Of a stretch of DNA of 64,000 nucleotides, positions 42,020 through 50,899 are shown piece after piece (the first letter of the stretch is position 1; each line of letters begins with the position of its first letter). The position numbers and the translations under genes were made by a program. The notes under the pieces are model-generated. The model made no database searches. It saw only the letters and a list, made by a program, of their open reading frames with translations, and was not told the DNA's origin. The DNA comes from Glo-17 sp964637835 (GTDB lineage: Bacteria; Krumholzibacteriota; Krumholzibacteriia; LZORAL124-64-63): positions 1 to 64,000 of the forward strand of contig CAZWYF010000014.1 of the NCBI GenBank assembly GCA_964637835.1, written 5' to 3'.

Positions 42020-42735
42020 GGCCTCTCCTGTCGTGCGGGTGTGGGTGGCCCGATGACGCCCTCGCGAGGAGCGCCGGCCAGGCTCTGCTGGCAGCGCTCG
42101 ATCATCTCGGTGGCCAGTTCGCGCATATCGGCGCTCTCGGTGGTCCGGCGCAGGTTCTCCCACAGGGCCAGCGAGCCCTGCATGTCGCCCGCACGGCGCC
42201 TGGCGAAGGCGGCGAAGCGCTGGCAGAAGTCGCTGGCTCCCGGCAGGGCGGCGGCCGCCTGGAAATACCGCGAGGCGAGCTGGTATTCCTGCAGGAACAC
42301 GTAGTACACGAAGCCGATCTCGAAGTGCAGCTGCCAGTCGTGCGGGTTGGCCAGGACACCGCGACGGAGCACGTCGATGGCCGCCTCGTGATCCCCGTGC
42401 GTGATGGAGTGGACCAGCGAGGCGAAGCGGTAGGCCTCGGTGAACTGCGGGTCCAGGGTGGTCACGGCCTCGACCAGGCCGTCGAAGTAGCGCAGGTCGT
42501 GCTCGCCGCGGCGGAAGCCGCCGTAGTACTGCGTCGCCCGCAGCCAGGTCCAGTCGGCCACCGGGGCGTGGAAACCCAGGCTGGCGTGGCGCAGCAGGGC
42601 GCCATCCGGCAGGTAGAGGCGTTCATCGGCGGGGTCGTCCCCGTCGAGCTGGTGCACGTGGGCCGCCAGGCGCGGCGCCAGGGCCACCAGGACGACGGCC
42701 AGCAGCAGGCCGCCCAGCGGCGCCGCCCGCCGCAT
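42016..42735 (-). CDS. TPR protein of the pilus-linked ABC transporter group
   Basis: A 239-residue protein with an N-terminal membrane anchor or signal (LGGLLLAVVLVALAPRLAA) and two or three TPR-like helices (FTEAYRFASLVHSITHGDHEAAIDVLRRGVLANP; QLHFEIGFVYYVFLQEYQLASRYFQAAAALP). It lies between the ABC permease and pilD. In Myxococcus a third gene (pilG) accompanies the ABC pair at the same place; equivalence is inferred from position only. The ATG at 42735 overlaps the permease stop as TGATG. Confidence 0.72.
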   Translation of the reverse strand: MRRAAPLGGLLLAVVLVALAPRLAAHVHQLDGDDPADERLYLPDGALLRHASLGFHAPVADWTWLRATQYYGGFRRGEHDLRYFDGLVEAVTTLDPQFTEAYRFASLVHSITHGDHEAAIDVLRRGVLANPHDWQLHFEIGFVYYVFLQEYQLASRYFQAAAALPGASDFCQRFAAFARRRAGDMQGSLALWENLRRTTESADMRELATEMIERCQQSLAGAPREGVIGPPTPARQERP

Positions 42736-43499
42736 CACAGCTCCTTGTGCGCGAAGACGGCCCGCGCGAGGATCAGGAACACGGCGACCCAGCCGACGGC
42801 ATAGACGGTGGCCAGACCCAGATGCGCCGCGGCCACGGACTCGCCGTGCACCACGGCCGCCCGGACGTTGAAGACCTCGAGATCCGGCAACATTCGGTAG
42901 GCCACCGCGGCCACCGTCTGCAGCGCCCCGCCCTGCATCTCGCCGAACTCGAGCAGCGCGCCCCCCAGATGGCCGATGGCGAAGACCGTGGCGGCGAAGA
43001 CGGCGGCCAGCGCCGGACCGCTCACCGTGGAGAAGAGCACGGCCGCGGCCACCAGGACCAGCAATTCGAGGAGCGTCAGGTAGACCGCCGCCAGATGCGC
43101 CCAGCGGAGCGTGGCCGGCGTCAGGGCCACGGCCACGGCGTAGATGACGCCCATGAGCGCCACCATGCAGATCAGCGTACCGGCCAGACCCAGGTACTTG
43201 CCCAGCAGGTACTCTCCACGGCCCACGGGCTTGGTGAGCACCGTGGTGATGGTGCGCCGGTCCATCTCCTTGCGCACCATGTTCGCGCCCACCAGCAGGA
43301 CCACCAGCAGACCGAAGATCGCCATGGCGGCCAGGCCCACGTCGGCCACGATCTTCGCCTGCGCGCCCACCGTCAACGGCGAGAGGACCACGGTGGCGCC
43401 CACCAGGATCAGGCCGAAGAAGCCCACGAGGTAGAAGAGCCGGTCGCGCACGGTCTCCTGGAACGTCCCGCCCGCGATGGCCAGGGTCCGGTTCAGCAT
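42735..43499 (-). CDS. ABC transporter permease of the pilus locus (PilI-like)
   Basis: A 254-residue ABC-2-type permease with six membrane spans, such as LFYLVGFFGLILVGATVVL and LAAMAIFGLLVVLLVGANMV. The loop VRKEMDRRTITTVLTKPVGRGEYLLGKY is the conserved coupling region of Nos/ABC-2 permeases. It overlaps the ATPase gene by seven bases. Its position between pilA and pilD matches the permease of the Myxococcus pilGHI genes, needed there for pilus formation. Cargo is unknown. Confidence 0.82.
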   Translation of the reverse strand: MLNRTLAIAGGTFQETVRDRLFYLVGFFGLILVGATVVLSPLTVGAQAKIVADVGLAAMAIFGLLVVLLVGANMVRKEMDRRTITTVLTKPVGRGEYLLGKYLGLAGTLICMVALMGVIYAVAVALTPATLRWAHLAAVYLTLLELLVLVAAAVLFSTVSGPALAAVFAATVFAIGHLGGALLEFGEMQGGALQTVAAVAYRMLPDLEVFNVRAAVVHGESVAAAHLGLATVYAVGWVAVFLILARAVFAHKEL

Positions 43500-44485
43500 G
43501 ACGACACCTCCGTGCGCGGCGCCGCCCCGAGTCCCGCCAGGAACTCGGCCTCCAGGTCGCCGCCTCCGCTGTGGACCTCGTGGACCGCCACGCCGTCGGC
43601 CTCGCAGGCGGTCAGCAGACGGCCCAGGGTACCGGCGCCCATGATGTCGAGCTGCCAGCGGTCGGGCTCCTCGGCGGTCACGGTCACCGCCCCGTCGGCC
43701 AGGACCTCGGCCAAAAGACCGCCCCTGGCCGGCGCGCCGATCACCGCGCGGAAGCTCCGTGCCGGCGGCCGGTGGCGGAGGTCCTTGATCTCGGCCAGCC
43801 GGCCGCCGCTCAGGACGGCGACCCGGTCAGCCAGAGCCTCGACGTCCGGAACGATGTGCGAGGAGAAGACGATGGTCACCCCGCGCTGCTTCTGCGCCAG
43901 CAGCAGGTCCCTGACCTCGCGCCTGCCGATGGGATCGAGGCCGGACTGGGGCTCGTCGAGGATGAGCAGTTCCGGTTCGCCGAGCAGCGCCTGGGCCAGG
44001 CCGATGCGCTGGCGCATGCCCTTGGAGCAGTGCCGCAGCCGCCGGTCGGCCTCGGCGGCCATCCCCACCTGCTCGAGGCAGGCCGCGATTCGCTCCCGAC
44101 GCCGGGCGCGCGCAAGGCCCAGAAGCTTGCCGTAGAAATCGAGGAGCTCGGCGGCGGACAGGTTCTCATGGAAGTAGGGAGCCTCGGGAAGGTATCCCAC
44201 CCGTGCGCGCGCGGCCGGGTCCCGAGCGTCCACGCCGGCGATGGTGATGCGGCCGGCATCCGGGCGGATGAGGCCGAGGATGGCTTTCAGGGTGGTCGTC
44301 TTGCCGGCCCCGTTATGGCCGAGCAAGGCGAAGACCTCTCCCGCGCGGACCTCGAGAGAGAGGTCGTCCACGGCTGCGGTGCCACGACGGCCCCAGAAGC
44401 CTCGACGATACGATTTCTTCAATCCGACAACTTCTAGGATCGCTTCCGACGTGCGGATCATGTCCTGGAAATCCTTCGTTTCCAC
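43493..44485 (-). CDS. ABC transporter ATP-binding protein of the pilus locus (PilH-like)
   Basis: A 330-residue ATPase. Walker A is LLGHNGAGKTTTLK, the signature is HCSKGMRQRIGLAQAL, Walker B is LLILDEPQSGLDP and the H-loop is FSSHI. The last 90 residues form an extra domain typical of gliding/CcmA-type ABC-2 ATPases. The GTG at 44485 is chosen since GAGG precedes it and the sigma-54 promoter lies just upstream; an ATG at 44461 is the alternative. It heads the ABC-TPR-pilD group. Confidence 0.86.
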   Translation of the reverse strand: METKDFQDMIRTSEAILEVVGLKKSYRRGFWGRRGTAAVDDLSLEVRAGEVFALLGHNGAGKTTTLKAILGLIRPDAGRITIAGVDARDPAARARVGYLPEAPYFHENLSAAELLDFYGKLLGLARARRRERIAACLEQVGMAAEADRRLRHCSKGMRQRIGLAQALLGEPELLILDEPQSGLDPIGRREVRDLLLAQKQRGVTIVFSSHIVPDVEALADRVAVLSGGRLAEIKDLRHRPPARSFRAVIGAPARGGLLAEVLADGAVTVTAEEPDRWQLDIMGAGTLGRLLTACEADGVAVHEVHSGGGDLEAEFLAGLGAAPRTEVSSC

Positions 44486-44564
44486 TGCGCTCGCCTCACG
44501 GATTTCGCTGTGATCTGGCCGGTTGCGCCGTGACCAGTACGGCCGGGAGTCTCTTCGAGTGGTC

Positions 44565-44580
44565 AGCAAACGTGATGCCA
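44565..44580 (-). promoter_or_regulatory. Sigma-54-type promoter of the ABC transporter-pilD group
   Basis: On minus, TGGCATCACGTTTGCT (44580-44565) keeps the GG-N10-GC spacing and the TTGC -12 box. It lies after the pilA terminator and about 80 bases before the ATPase start. Confidence 0.7.
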
Positions 44581-44604
44581 GTTATTGAAGCAATGCATCA
44601 CGAA

Positions 44605-44636
44605 CGCGAGCGGACCCCCGTGGGGGTCCGCTCGCG
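44605..44636 (-). terminator. Terminator after pilA
   Basis: A perfect 15-bp stem (44605-44619 with 44622-44636) around a 2-base gap (effectively a tight tetraloop), 20 bases after the pilA stop. The T-tract is weak, but the stem is strong. It would protect the abundant pilA message and separate it from the ABC genes. Confidence 0.7.
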
Positions 44637-44656
44637 GATCTGGTTCCTGTCGAGTC

Positions 44657-45079
44657 CTAGCTACCGCTGGAGAGTCGAATGACAATACCGTTGTCACCCG
44701 AGTCGGCGTCTTTGCCATAGCCGGTGACGACGTAGCCCACGTTCACGTTGTTCTCAGCGGTGGGTGCGTAGCCGATCTCGCCGGCTGCAGTTGCAGTGGC
44801 AACGGAAGGCTCGGAAGGCAATCCCGTGAACGCGTTGTCAAGAAGCGTACCATTGTTCGGCAGCAGGTTCTGGACATCGCCGATGGCGCCATAGACGCCA
44901 TCGTTGCGCACTGCGTAGTCCTCAGCGGCAAGCTGGGTCGTGTGCGCCGCGCTCTTGACCTTGGCCTCCTTGGCACGGTCCTGCATGGAGATGAAGTTGG
45001 GAATGGCGATCGCGGCGAGAATGCCGATGATCACGACGACGATCATGAGCTCGATCAGCGTGAAGCCCTTGTTGTTCAC
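44657..45079 (-). CDS. pilA: Major type IV pilin
   Basis: A 140-residue prepilin. The leader MNNKG is very short, cleavage is before the Phe of FTLIELMIVVVIIGILAAIA, and Glu5 of the mature protein is present. The mature chain of about 135 residues has no Cys pair. The globular part is Asn/Gly/Ala-rich (TATAAGEIGYAPTAENNVNV). It starts with GTG at 45079 behind AAGGAGG. The sigma-54 promoter, a palindrome in the leader and a terminator make it its own transcription unit, next to pilR. Confidence 0.95.
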   Translation of the reverse strand: MNNKGFTLIELMIVVVIIGILAAIAIPNFISMQDRAKEAKVKSAAHTTQLAAEDYAVRNDGVYGAIGDVQNLLPNNGTLLDNAFTGLPSEPSVATATAAGEIGYAPTAENNVNVGYVVTGYGKDADSGDNGIVIRLSSGS

Positions 45080-45118
45080 GGGGGTCCTCCTTGTTCCGGT
45101 CGCTCCGACCTCGGGTGT

Positions 45119-45132
45119 GGGCCACGTGGCCC
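45119..45132 (-). other. Perfect palindrome in the pilA leader
   Basis: GGGCCACGTGGCCC is a perfect 14-bp palindrome between the predicted pilA transcription start and the ribosome-binding site. It may be an RNA hairpin that stabilises the message, or a protein site; the sequence does not decide. Confidence 0.4.
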
Positions 45133-45160
45133 GGGAAGCCTGCCGATGGCAGTCCGTTAG

Positions 45161-45177
45161 TTGCAATGGTCGTGCCA
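45161..45177 (-). promoter_or_regulatory. Sigma-54 promoter of pilA
   Basis: On minus, TGGCACGACCATTGCAA (45177-45161) is a near-perfect -24/-12 element. PilR, the matching activator, is encoded just upstream. Predicted start near 45150, about 70 bases before the GTG. Confidence 0.85.
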
Positions 45178-45254
45178 GAATCCGTTCACGACCGCGCGAG
45201 CCATAACTCGCAGTGGTGAGGCACGTTGCGAAACCGGTTCGCCTCACTCCCGGT

Positions 45255-45309
45255 GGCATGTCCAGTTCCCGCCGTGCAGGTTGCACCGTCAGCGGGAGCC
45301 GGACATGCC
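45255..45309 (-). other. Large imperfect inverted repeat after pilR
   Basis: Outer arms GGCATGTCC (45255-45263) and GGACATGCC (45301-45309) pair, then CCCGC/GCGGG, then an inner GTGCA/TGCAC hairpin. It starts right after the pilR stop and ends about 80 bases before the pilA promoter. It may end the pilS-pilR message or bind a regulator; no T-tract is seen. Confidence 0.45.
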
Positions 45310-45312
45310 GGT

Positions 45313-46836
45313 TCAGTGCACCTCGAGAGGCTCCTCCTCGGAGGCGCCGCTCTCGGGGTGGTCGGCCGCCGCGGGGTCCGCGGCGGCGCTCTCGTCAGGG
45401 GAGCCGCTGAACGCCTGGACCAGGTCCAGCATCCGCTCGGCGTCGCTGCGCTCGTCCTCGTCCTCGGGCCCGTCCTGCCCCACGCCGTAGCGCAGGAGCT
45501 TGCGATAGAGGGTCGAGGGGTTGATCTCGAGGATCTCCGCCGCCCGCTTCTTGTGCCAGCCCACGGCCTCGAGCACCTGCAGGATGTGCGCCTTCTCCAG
45601 GTCCTCCAGGCTGATCATGCCGCCCACCAGGCTGGGCCGGGCCACCGGCTGGCCGTCGTGGCCGTGGAGCTTGACCGGCAGGTCCCGCACGCCGATCCGG
45701 TCGCCCTCGCGCATGATGCAGGCGCGCTCGATGACGTTCTCCAGTTCGCGCACGTTGCCCGGCCACTCGTAGGCCTGCAGGCAGGCGAGCGCCTCGTCCT
45801 CGAGCAGGCTGCTCAGGCCACCCTTGTACTCGGGCACGAACCGGCGCAGGAAGTGGTCGGCGAGCAGGGGGATGTCGTCGATCCGCTCGTTCAGCGCCGG
45901 CAGCGCCAGGGGGATCACGTTGAGCCGGAAGAAGAGGTCGGTGCGGAAGCGCCCCTCCTCCACCTCCAGCTCCAGGTTGCGGTTGGTGGCCGCGATCACC
46001 CGCAGGTCCACCTTCACCGCCTGGGCGCTGCCCACCGGGATCACCTCGCGCTCCTGGAGCATGCGCAGGAGCTTGACCTGGGTGCTCTGGGGCATCTCGG
46101 CGATCTCGTCCAGGAAGATGGTGCCGCCGTTGGCCTGCTGGCAGAAGCCGTCGTGGTCGCGGTCGGCGCCGGTGAACGACCCCTTCGTGTGACCGAACAG
46201 CTGGCTCTCGAGCAGGGTCTCGGGGATGGCGCCGCAGTTGATGGCCACGAACGGACCGCCGGCGCGGTCGCTGCGATCGTGGATCGCCCGGGCGACCAGT
46301 TCCTTGCCCGTGCCCGAGTCGCCGTTGATCATCACGGTGGCCGGGGTGGCGGCGATCTTGTCGATCATCTTGAAGACCGACCGCATGCGCGGGCTCTGGC
46401 CGATGATCTGCTGCTTGCTCTGCTTGCGCTTGAGCTCGCCCTTGAGCTTGCGGTTCTCCGACCCCACGCGCCGCAGCTGCATGGCGTTGCGGACGAACAT
46501 CTTGAACTCGTCGTTCTTGCAGTGCTTCTGGACGTAGGCGAAGGCGCCGAGATTCACCGCGTCGATGGCCGACTGCTCGGTGGCGTAGGCGGTCATCACG
46601 ATCACCGGCATGTCCGGATCCACCGCGCGCACGCCCTTCAGCAGCTGGATGCCATCGAATCCGGGCATGCGGATGTCGGTGAGCACCACATCGAAGGGCG
46701 CGCTCTCCAGCTGGCGGAGGGCGTCGACACCGGAGTTCGCGGTCTGCACCTCGTATCCCTCCTTCGCCAGGAGGATCGACAGGTACTGGCACATGGAGTC
46801 TTCGTCGTCGACGACCAGGATGCGGCCGAGGGACAT
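45313..46836 (-). CDS. pilR: Sigma-54-dependent response regulator PilR
   Basis: A 507-residue NtrC-type activator. The receiver domain has the phospho-acceptor D54 in VVLTDIRMPG, with the conserved Lys in YVQKH (Pro replaced by His). The AAA+ domain has Walker A GDSGTGKE (172-179), the sigma-54-contact loop GSFTGA (219-224, a known variant of GAFTGA) and TIFLDEIAEM. A Fis-type helix-turn-helix (HKKRAAEILEINPSTLYRKL) follows. The tail of about 50 residues is very acidic and unusual. It sits between pilS and pilA, so pilA control is the obvious role. Confidence 0.94.
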   Translation of the reverse strand: MSLGRILVVDDEDSMCQYLSILLAKEGYEVQTANSGVDALRQLESAPFDVVLTDIRMPGFDGIQLLKGVRAVDPDMPVIVMTAYATEQSAIDAVNLGAFAYVQKHCKNDEFKMFVRNAMQLRRVGSENRKLKGELKRKQSKQQIIGQSPRMRSVFKMIDKIAATPATVMINGDSGTGKELVARAIHDRSDRAGGPFVAINCGAIPETLLESQLFGHTKGSFTGADRDHDGFCQQANGGTIFLDEIAEMPQSTQVKLLRMLQEREVIPVGSAQAVKVDLRVIAATNRNLELEVEEGRFRTDLFFRLNVIPLALPALNERIDDIPLLADHFLRRFVPEYKGGLSSLLEDEALACLQAYEWPGNVRELENVIERACIMREGDRIGVRDLPVKLHGHDGQPVARPSLVGGMISLEDLEKAHILQVLEAVGWHKKRAAEILEINPSTLYRKLLRYGVGQDGPEDEDERSDAERMLDLVQAFSGSPDESAAADPAAADHPESGASEEEPLEVH

Positions 46837-46910
46837 GAGCGCTCTCCTTCGGAGTCTGGCAACGGGGCGATCAGTTCACGTTTCGACCGCGCGGGGCGGC
46901 CCTTGACCGC

Positions 46911-48563
46911 TCAGTGAGCGACGAGCACGGCTTCCGGCTCCGGAGCCGCATCGGCCTCGCTGACGGCCGGATTCTCGCTGGCCAGCGGCAGCCGCAGCAC
47001 GAACTCGGCTCCGCCAGCAGGGTTGTTGTGCGCCTCCACCGTACCGCCGTGGCCGTGCACGATGCGCGCGACCATGGGCAGGCCGAGGCCCGTGCCCTGG
47101 GGCTTGGTGGTGACGAAGGGAGTGAAGATCTCCTCGACGCGGTCGGGTTCCAGGCCCGGGCCGGTGTCGCGGACCCGCAGCTCGCAGGCGCCGTCCGCCG
47201 CGGTGGCGGTCAGGCGCAGCTCGCCCTGGTCATGCATGGCCTCGCAGGCGTTGATGCCCAGGTTCAGCACGGCCTGGAGCAACTGCTCGGGATCGGCGTG
47301 GAGCACCAGGTCCGGATCCACGGTCTCGCAATGGACGGCGACCTTCGCCTCCTGGGCGGTCACGTGCTGCCGCAGTTGCAGCTCCACCTGCCCGAGGAAA
47401 CGCGCCGCCGGCACCGCGCGCGGCTGGCCGGGGCGCATGCGGGCGAAGGCCAGGAAATCCGTGATGATGGTGTTCAGGCGGGCGCTCTCGCGCAGGATCA
47501 GCTGCATGAGCTGGGCGTGATGGCCCTCCACCTCGAGGTCGCTGGCCAGCAGTTCCACCGAGCCGCGGATGCTGGCCAGGGGATTGCGCAGCTCGTGCGC
47601 GATGTTGGCGGCCAGTTCGCCCACGCCCGCCAGGCGATCGGCGCGGCGCAGGTGGTCCTGCAGGCGGCGGACCTCGGTCAGGTCGCCGAAGACCACCACC
47701 GCACCCTCGAGCGTCCCGTCGTGGCCGGCGAGGAACACCACGTTCACTCCCAGCGGTACGGCCTGGCCCCCCCGTTTGACCTGCACCTCGGCGCGGCGCC
47801 GGGGGCGGCCGTCGGCCAGGGCCCTCTCGACCAGCTCGGCCAGGTCGGCGCCGTCCTCGCCGAGCACCTCGCGCAGATCGTGCCCGCAGCCGGCGCGGTC
47901 GCCGAGACCGAGGATGGCGCGGGCCAGGGGATTGATGCGGGTGATGCGTCCGGCGCCGTCGACGGTGAGCAGTCCGCTGCCGAGGTTGTCCAGGATCATC
48001 TGCATCTCGTGGCCGACGCGGCGGACATGGTGCTCGGCGTGCGCCGCGGCGTGCCGGCGTCGTTCGGCCACGCGGACCAGCTCGCCGGCAGCCAGCCCGG
48101 CGCTCAGCAGCATCACGGCGCCCAGCGCGGTGGTGGCCGGGAGAGGATCCGACGCGCCCGCCTTCAGCAGATCGGGCAGCAGCAACCCCAGCGCCGCCAG
48201 CGCGGCCGCTGCCGTGGCGCCCTCGCGGCCGAGGCGGACCGCCGCGGTGGCCACCGGCCCGAGGCAGTAGATGGCCAGCCCCGGCAAGCCCGGGGCCCCG
48301 GCGATCACCAGCCCCACCGCCAGCAGATCGACGACCAGCATCAGCGCGTCCAGCCGCCCCCGGGACCAGAACCGGCCCGGGTGCGCCAGCTCCAGCGCGA
48401 GCGCCGACCAGAGCAGCCCCAGGCCCAGCCCGAACGGCAGCGGGTGCAGGCCCGGCTCGCCGCCGGCCACGGCCAGCAGGCTGCCGCCGGACAGCAGGAT
48501 GGCCGTCAGGATCCTCAGCACCAGCCCGCTGTCGCCCGCGTTGCGCTGCGTGGCCGTGGCCAT
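46911..48563 (-). CDS. pilS: Sensor histidine kinase PilS
   Basis: A 550-residue membrane kinase. The first 170 residues hold about six membrane spans (VLRILTAILLSGGSLLAV onward), then a PAS domain (ILDNLGSGLLTVDGAGRITRINPLA). The H-box is ELAANIAHELRNPLASIRG, the N-box NLGINACEAM, and the G-boxes RVRDTGPGLE and GTGLGLPMVARIV. This layout is that of PilS, which senses pilin levels in the membrane. It is 74 bases ahead of pilR. Confidence 0.92.
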   Translation of the reverse strand: MATATQRNAGDSGLVLRILTAILLSGGSLLAVAGGEPGLHPLPFGLGLGLLWSALALELAHPGRFWSRGRLDALMLVVDLLAVGLVIAGAPGLPGLAIYCLGPVATAAVRLGREGATAAAALAALGLLLPDLLKAGASDPLPATTALGAVMLLSAGLAAGELVRVAERRRHAAAHAEHHVRRVGHEMQMILDNLGSGLLTVDGAGRITRINPLARAILGLGDRAGCGHDLREVLGEDGADLAELVERALADGRPRRRAEVQVKRGGQAVPLGVNVVFLAGHDGTLEGAVVVFGDLTEVRRLQDHLRRADRLAGVGELAANIAHELRNPLASIRGSVELLASDLEVEGHHAQLMQLILRESARLNTIITDFLAFARMRPGQPRAVPAARFLGQVELQLRQHVTAQEAKVAVHCETVDPDLVLHADPEQLLQAVLNLGINACEAMHDQGELRLTATAADGACELRVRDTGPGLEPDRVEEIFTPFVTTKPQGTGLGLPMVARIVHGHGGTVEAHNNPAGGAEFVLRLPLASENPAVSEADAAPEPEAVLVAH

Positions 48564-48566
48564 GGG

Positions 48567-49784
48567 TCAGCCCCCGACCACGTTGGCCATCTTGAACATG
48601 GGCAGGTACATGGCCACGAGCATGCCGCCGACCATGGTGCCCATGACCACGATCATCAGCGGCTCGATGGCGGCCGTCAGGGCCTCCACCGCGGCGTCCA
48701 CCTCGTCGTCGTAGAAATCGGCCACCTTGGAGAGCATCTCGTCCAGGGCGCCGGTCTGCTCGCCGATGCCGATCATCTGCACCACCATGGGCGGGAACAC
48801 CCCGCTCTCCTTCAGCGGCTCGGCGATGGTGTCGCCCCCGCTGATGGAGACCGCCGTCTTCTCGATGGCCAGCTGCAGCACCTTGTTGCCCGCCGTGCGG
48901 GCGGTGATCTCCAGGCCCTGCAGGATGGGCACGCCCGAACCGATCAACGTGCCGAGCGTCCGCGTGAAACGCGAGACCGCGCCCTTGCGCACGACGTTGC
49001 CGATGATGGGCATGCGCAGGAAGAGCCGGTCGGTGAGCAGCTCGCCCTTCTCCGTGGCGCGGAAGCGCTTGAAGGCCACCACCGCGGCGAACGTCCCGGC
49101 GAGCAGGAGGTACCAGTTGGCCTGCAGGAAGTTGGACATGCCCATGACCACGCGCGTGGGCGTGGGCAGCTCGCCGCCGAAATCGGAGAACATCTTGGCG
49201 AACACCGGGATCACGCCGATGAGCATGAAGATGCAGGCGCCGGTGGCCACGAAGAGCACGATGGCCGGATAGGTGAGCGCCCCCTTCACCTTGCGCTGCA
49301 GGGCGTCGTTCTTCTCCAGGAAGACCGCCAGGCGCTGCAGGATCACGTCGATGATGCCGCCGCTCTCGCCGGCGGCGATCATGTTGACGTAGAGGTCGCC
49401 GAAGATGTGCCGGTGCTTGCCCATGGCCTCGGACAGCGTGGCGCCGCCCTCCACCTCGAGCATCACCTGCTGGATGGTCTGCTTGAAGTGCGGCTTGGGC
49501 TGCTGCCGGGCCAGCACCTCCAGGCACTGCACCAGCGGCAGGCCGGCGTTGACCATGGTGGCGAACTGCCGGGTGAAGACGCAGAGGTCCTTGACGCTCA
49601 CGCCCTTCCTGCGCCCGCCGAGCTTGAGGTCCTTGGGCTTCTTGCGCACGGACTGGATGACGATCCGCCGCTTCCGCAGGTAGTCACCCACCTCGCGACG
49701 GTTCTCGGCCTTGTACTCGCCGGTGATGATCTCACCCTTGGCGGTCTTGCCCTTCCAGACGTAGGTGGTGGTCGCTGTGGCCAC
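48567..49784 (-). CDS. pilC: Type IV pilus inner-membrane platform protein PilC
   Basis: A 405-residue T2SF-family protein. Two repeated cytoplasmic helical domains (FTRQFATMVNAGLPLVQCLEVLARQ and FTRTLGTLIGSGVPILQGLEIT) alternate with membrane spans (AIVLFVATGACIFMLIGVI; LTAAIEPLMIVVMGTMVGGM). It anchors the motor ATPases to the pilus base. It starts with GTG at 49784 after GAGGAGG; pilS follows at 3 bases. Confidence 0.95.
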   Translation of the reverse strand: MATATTTYVWKGKTAKGEIITGEYKAENRREVGDYLRKRRIVIQSVRKKPKDLKLGGRRKGVSVKDLCVFTRQFATMVNAGLPLVQCLEVLARQQPKPHFKQTIQQVMLEVEGGATLSEAMGKHRHIFGDLYVNMIAAGESGGIIDVILQRLAVFLEKNDALQRKVKGALTYPAIVLFVATGACIFMLIGVIPVFAKMFSDFGGELPTPTRVVMGMSNFLQANWYLLLAGTFAAVVAFKRFRATEKGELLTDRLFLRMPIIGNVVRKGAVSRFTRTLGTLIGSGVPILQGLEITARTAGNKVLQLAIEKTAVSISGGDTIAEPLKESGVFPPMVVQMIGIGEQTGALDEMLSKVADFYDDEVDAAVEALTAAIEPLMIVVMGTMVGGMLVAMYLPMFKMANVVGG

Positions 49785-49807
49785 GGTTCCTCCTCGCGTC
49801 GGCGCGG

Positions 49808-50887
49808 CTAGCGGCCGGCGGTGACCGGCTCCTCGCCGAGCATTTGCAGCAGCTCCTGAGCATCAGGGCTGCGGCCGATGGCGGTATCCAGGGTGATCCA
49901 GCGGTTCTCCACCGCCTGGTAGAGCGACTGGTTCATGGTCTGCATGCCGTGCTTCTGACCGGCCTGCATGTGGCCGTAGATCTGGTGGGTCTTGTTGTCG
50001 CGGATCATGGCCTTGATGGCCGGCGTGCAGACCATGATCTCCAGGGCGAGCACCCGGCCGCCGCCCTTCTGCCGCGGGATCAGCTGCTGGGTGATGACGC
50101 CGGCCAGCGAGAAGCTGAGCTGCGAGCGCACCTGGTTCTGCTGCTCGGGCGGGAAGACGTCGATGATGCGATTGATGGACTCGAAGGTGCTGTTGGTGTG
50201 CAGCGTGGCCAGGGCGAGGTGGCCGGTCTCGGCGATGGTCAGGGCCGCGCCGATGGTCTCGCGGTCGCGCATCTCGCCGATGAGGATCACGTCGGGATCC
50301 TGGCGCAGGACGTACTTCAGCGCCTGCGCGAAGCCCTTGGTGTCGTTGTTGACCTCGCGCTGGTTGACGATGCAGCGCTTGTGCTGGTGCACGTACTCGA
50401 TGGGGTCCTCGATGGTGATGATGTGGCCGCAGCGCTGCTGGTTGATGGTGTCGACCATGGTGGCCAGGGTGGTGCTCTTGCCCGACCCGGTGGGGCCGGT
50501 CACCAGGATCAGTCCCTGGTTGCGGTTGATCAGCTCGCGGCAGACCGGCGGCAGCCCCAGCTCCTCGAAGCTGTGGATGGTGTACGGGATCTGGCGGATG
50601 GCCATGCTGGTGACGCCCCGCTGCATGAAGACGTTGGCGCGGAAGCGGCTGATGCCCTGCACGCCGAAGGAGAAGTCCAGCTCGCGCTCGTTCTCGAAGC
50701 GCTTCTTCTGCTCCTCGTTGAGGATGCTGTAGGCCAGCCGGCGGGTGTCCTCGCCGCTGAGCACCTCGTTCTGGCTGCTGAGCACCTGCCCATCCACGCG
50801 GTACTGCGGGGGCAGACCGGCCGTCAGGTGCAGGTCGCTGGCCCCGCGGGCCACCATGTCCTCGAGCAATTCGCGCATACCGATCAC
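49808..50887 (-). CDS. pilT: Pilus retraction ATPase PilT
   Basis: A 359-residue hexameric ATPase that pulls the pilus back. MRELLEDMVARGASDLHLTAG is the PilT start; Walker A is GPTGSGKST, followed by the Asp box ITIEDPIEYVH, Walker B VILIGEMRD and the His box TGHLALATLHTN. AIRQIP and the AGVITQQLI motif, diagnostic for PilT, are present. It begins with GTG at 50887 behind AGGAGG. Its presence predicts twitching motility and DNA pulling. Confidence 0.96.
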   Translation of the reverse strand: MIGMRELLEDMVARGASDLHLTAGLPPQYRVDGQVLSSQNEVLSGEDTRRLAYSILNEEQKKRFENERELDFSFGVQGISRFRANVFMQRGVTSMAIRQIPYTIHSFEELGLPPVCRELINRNQGLILVTGPTGSGKSTTLATMVDTINQQRCGHIITIEDPIEYVHQHKRCIVNQREVNNDTKGFAQALKYVLRQDPDVILIGEMRDRETIGAALTIAETGHLALATLHTNSTFESINRIIDVFPPEQQNQVRSQLSFSLAGVITQQLIPRQKGGGRVLALEIMVCTPAIKAMIRDNKTHQIYGHMQAGQKHGMQTMNQSLYQAVENRWITLDTAIGRSPDAQELLQMLGEEPVTAGR

Positions 50888-50899
50888 GATGGGTCCCTC

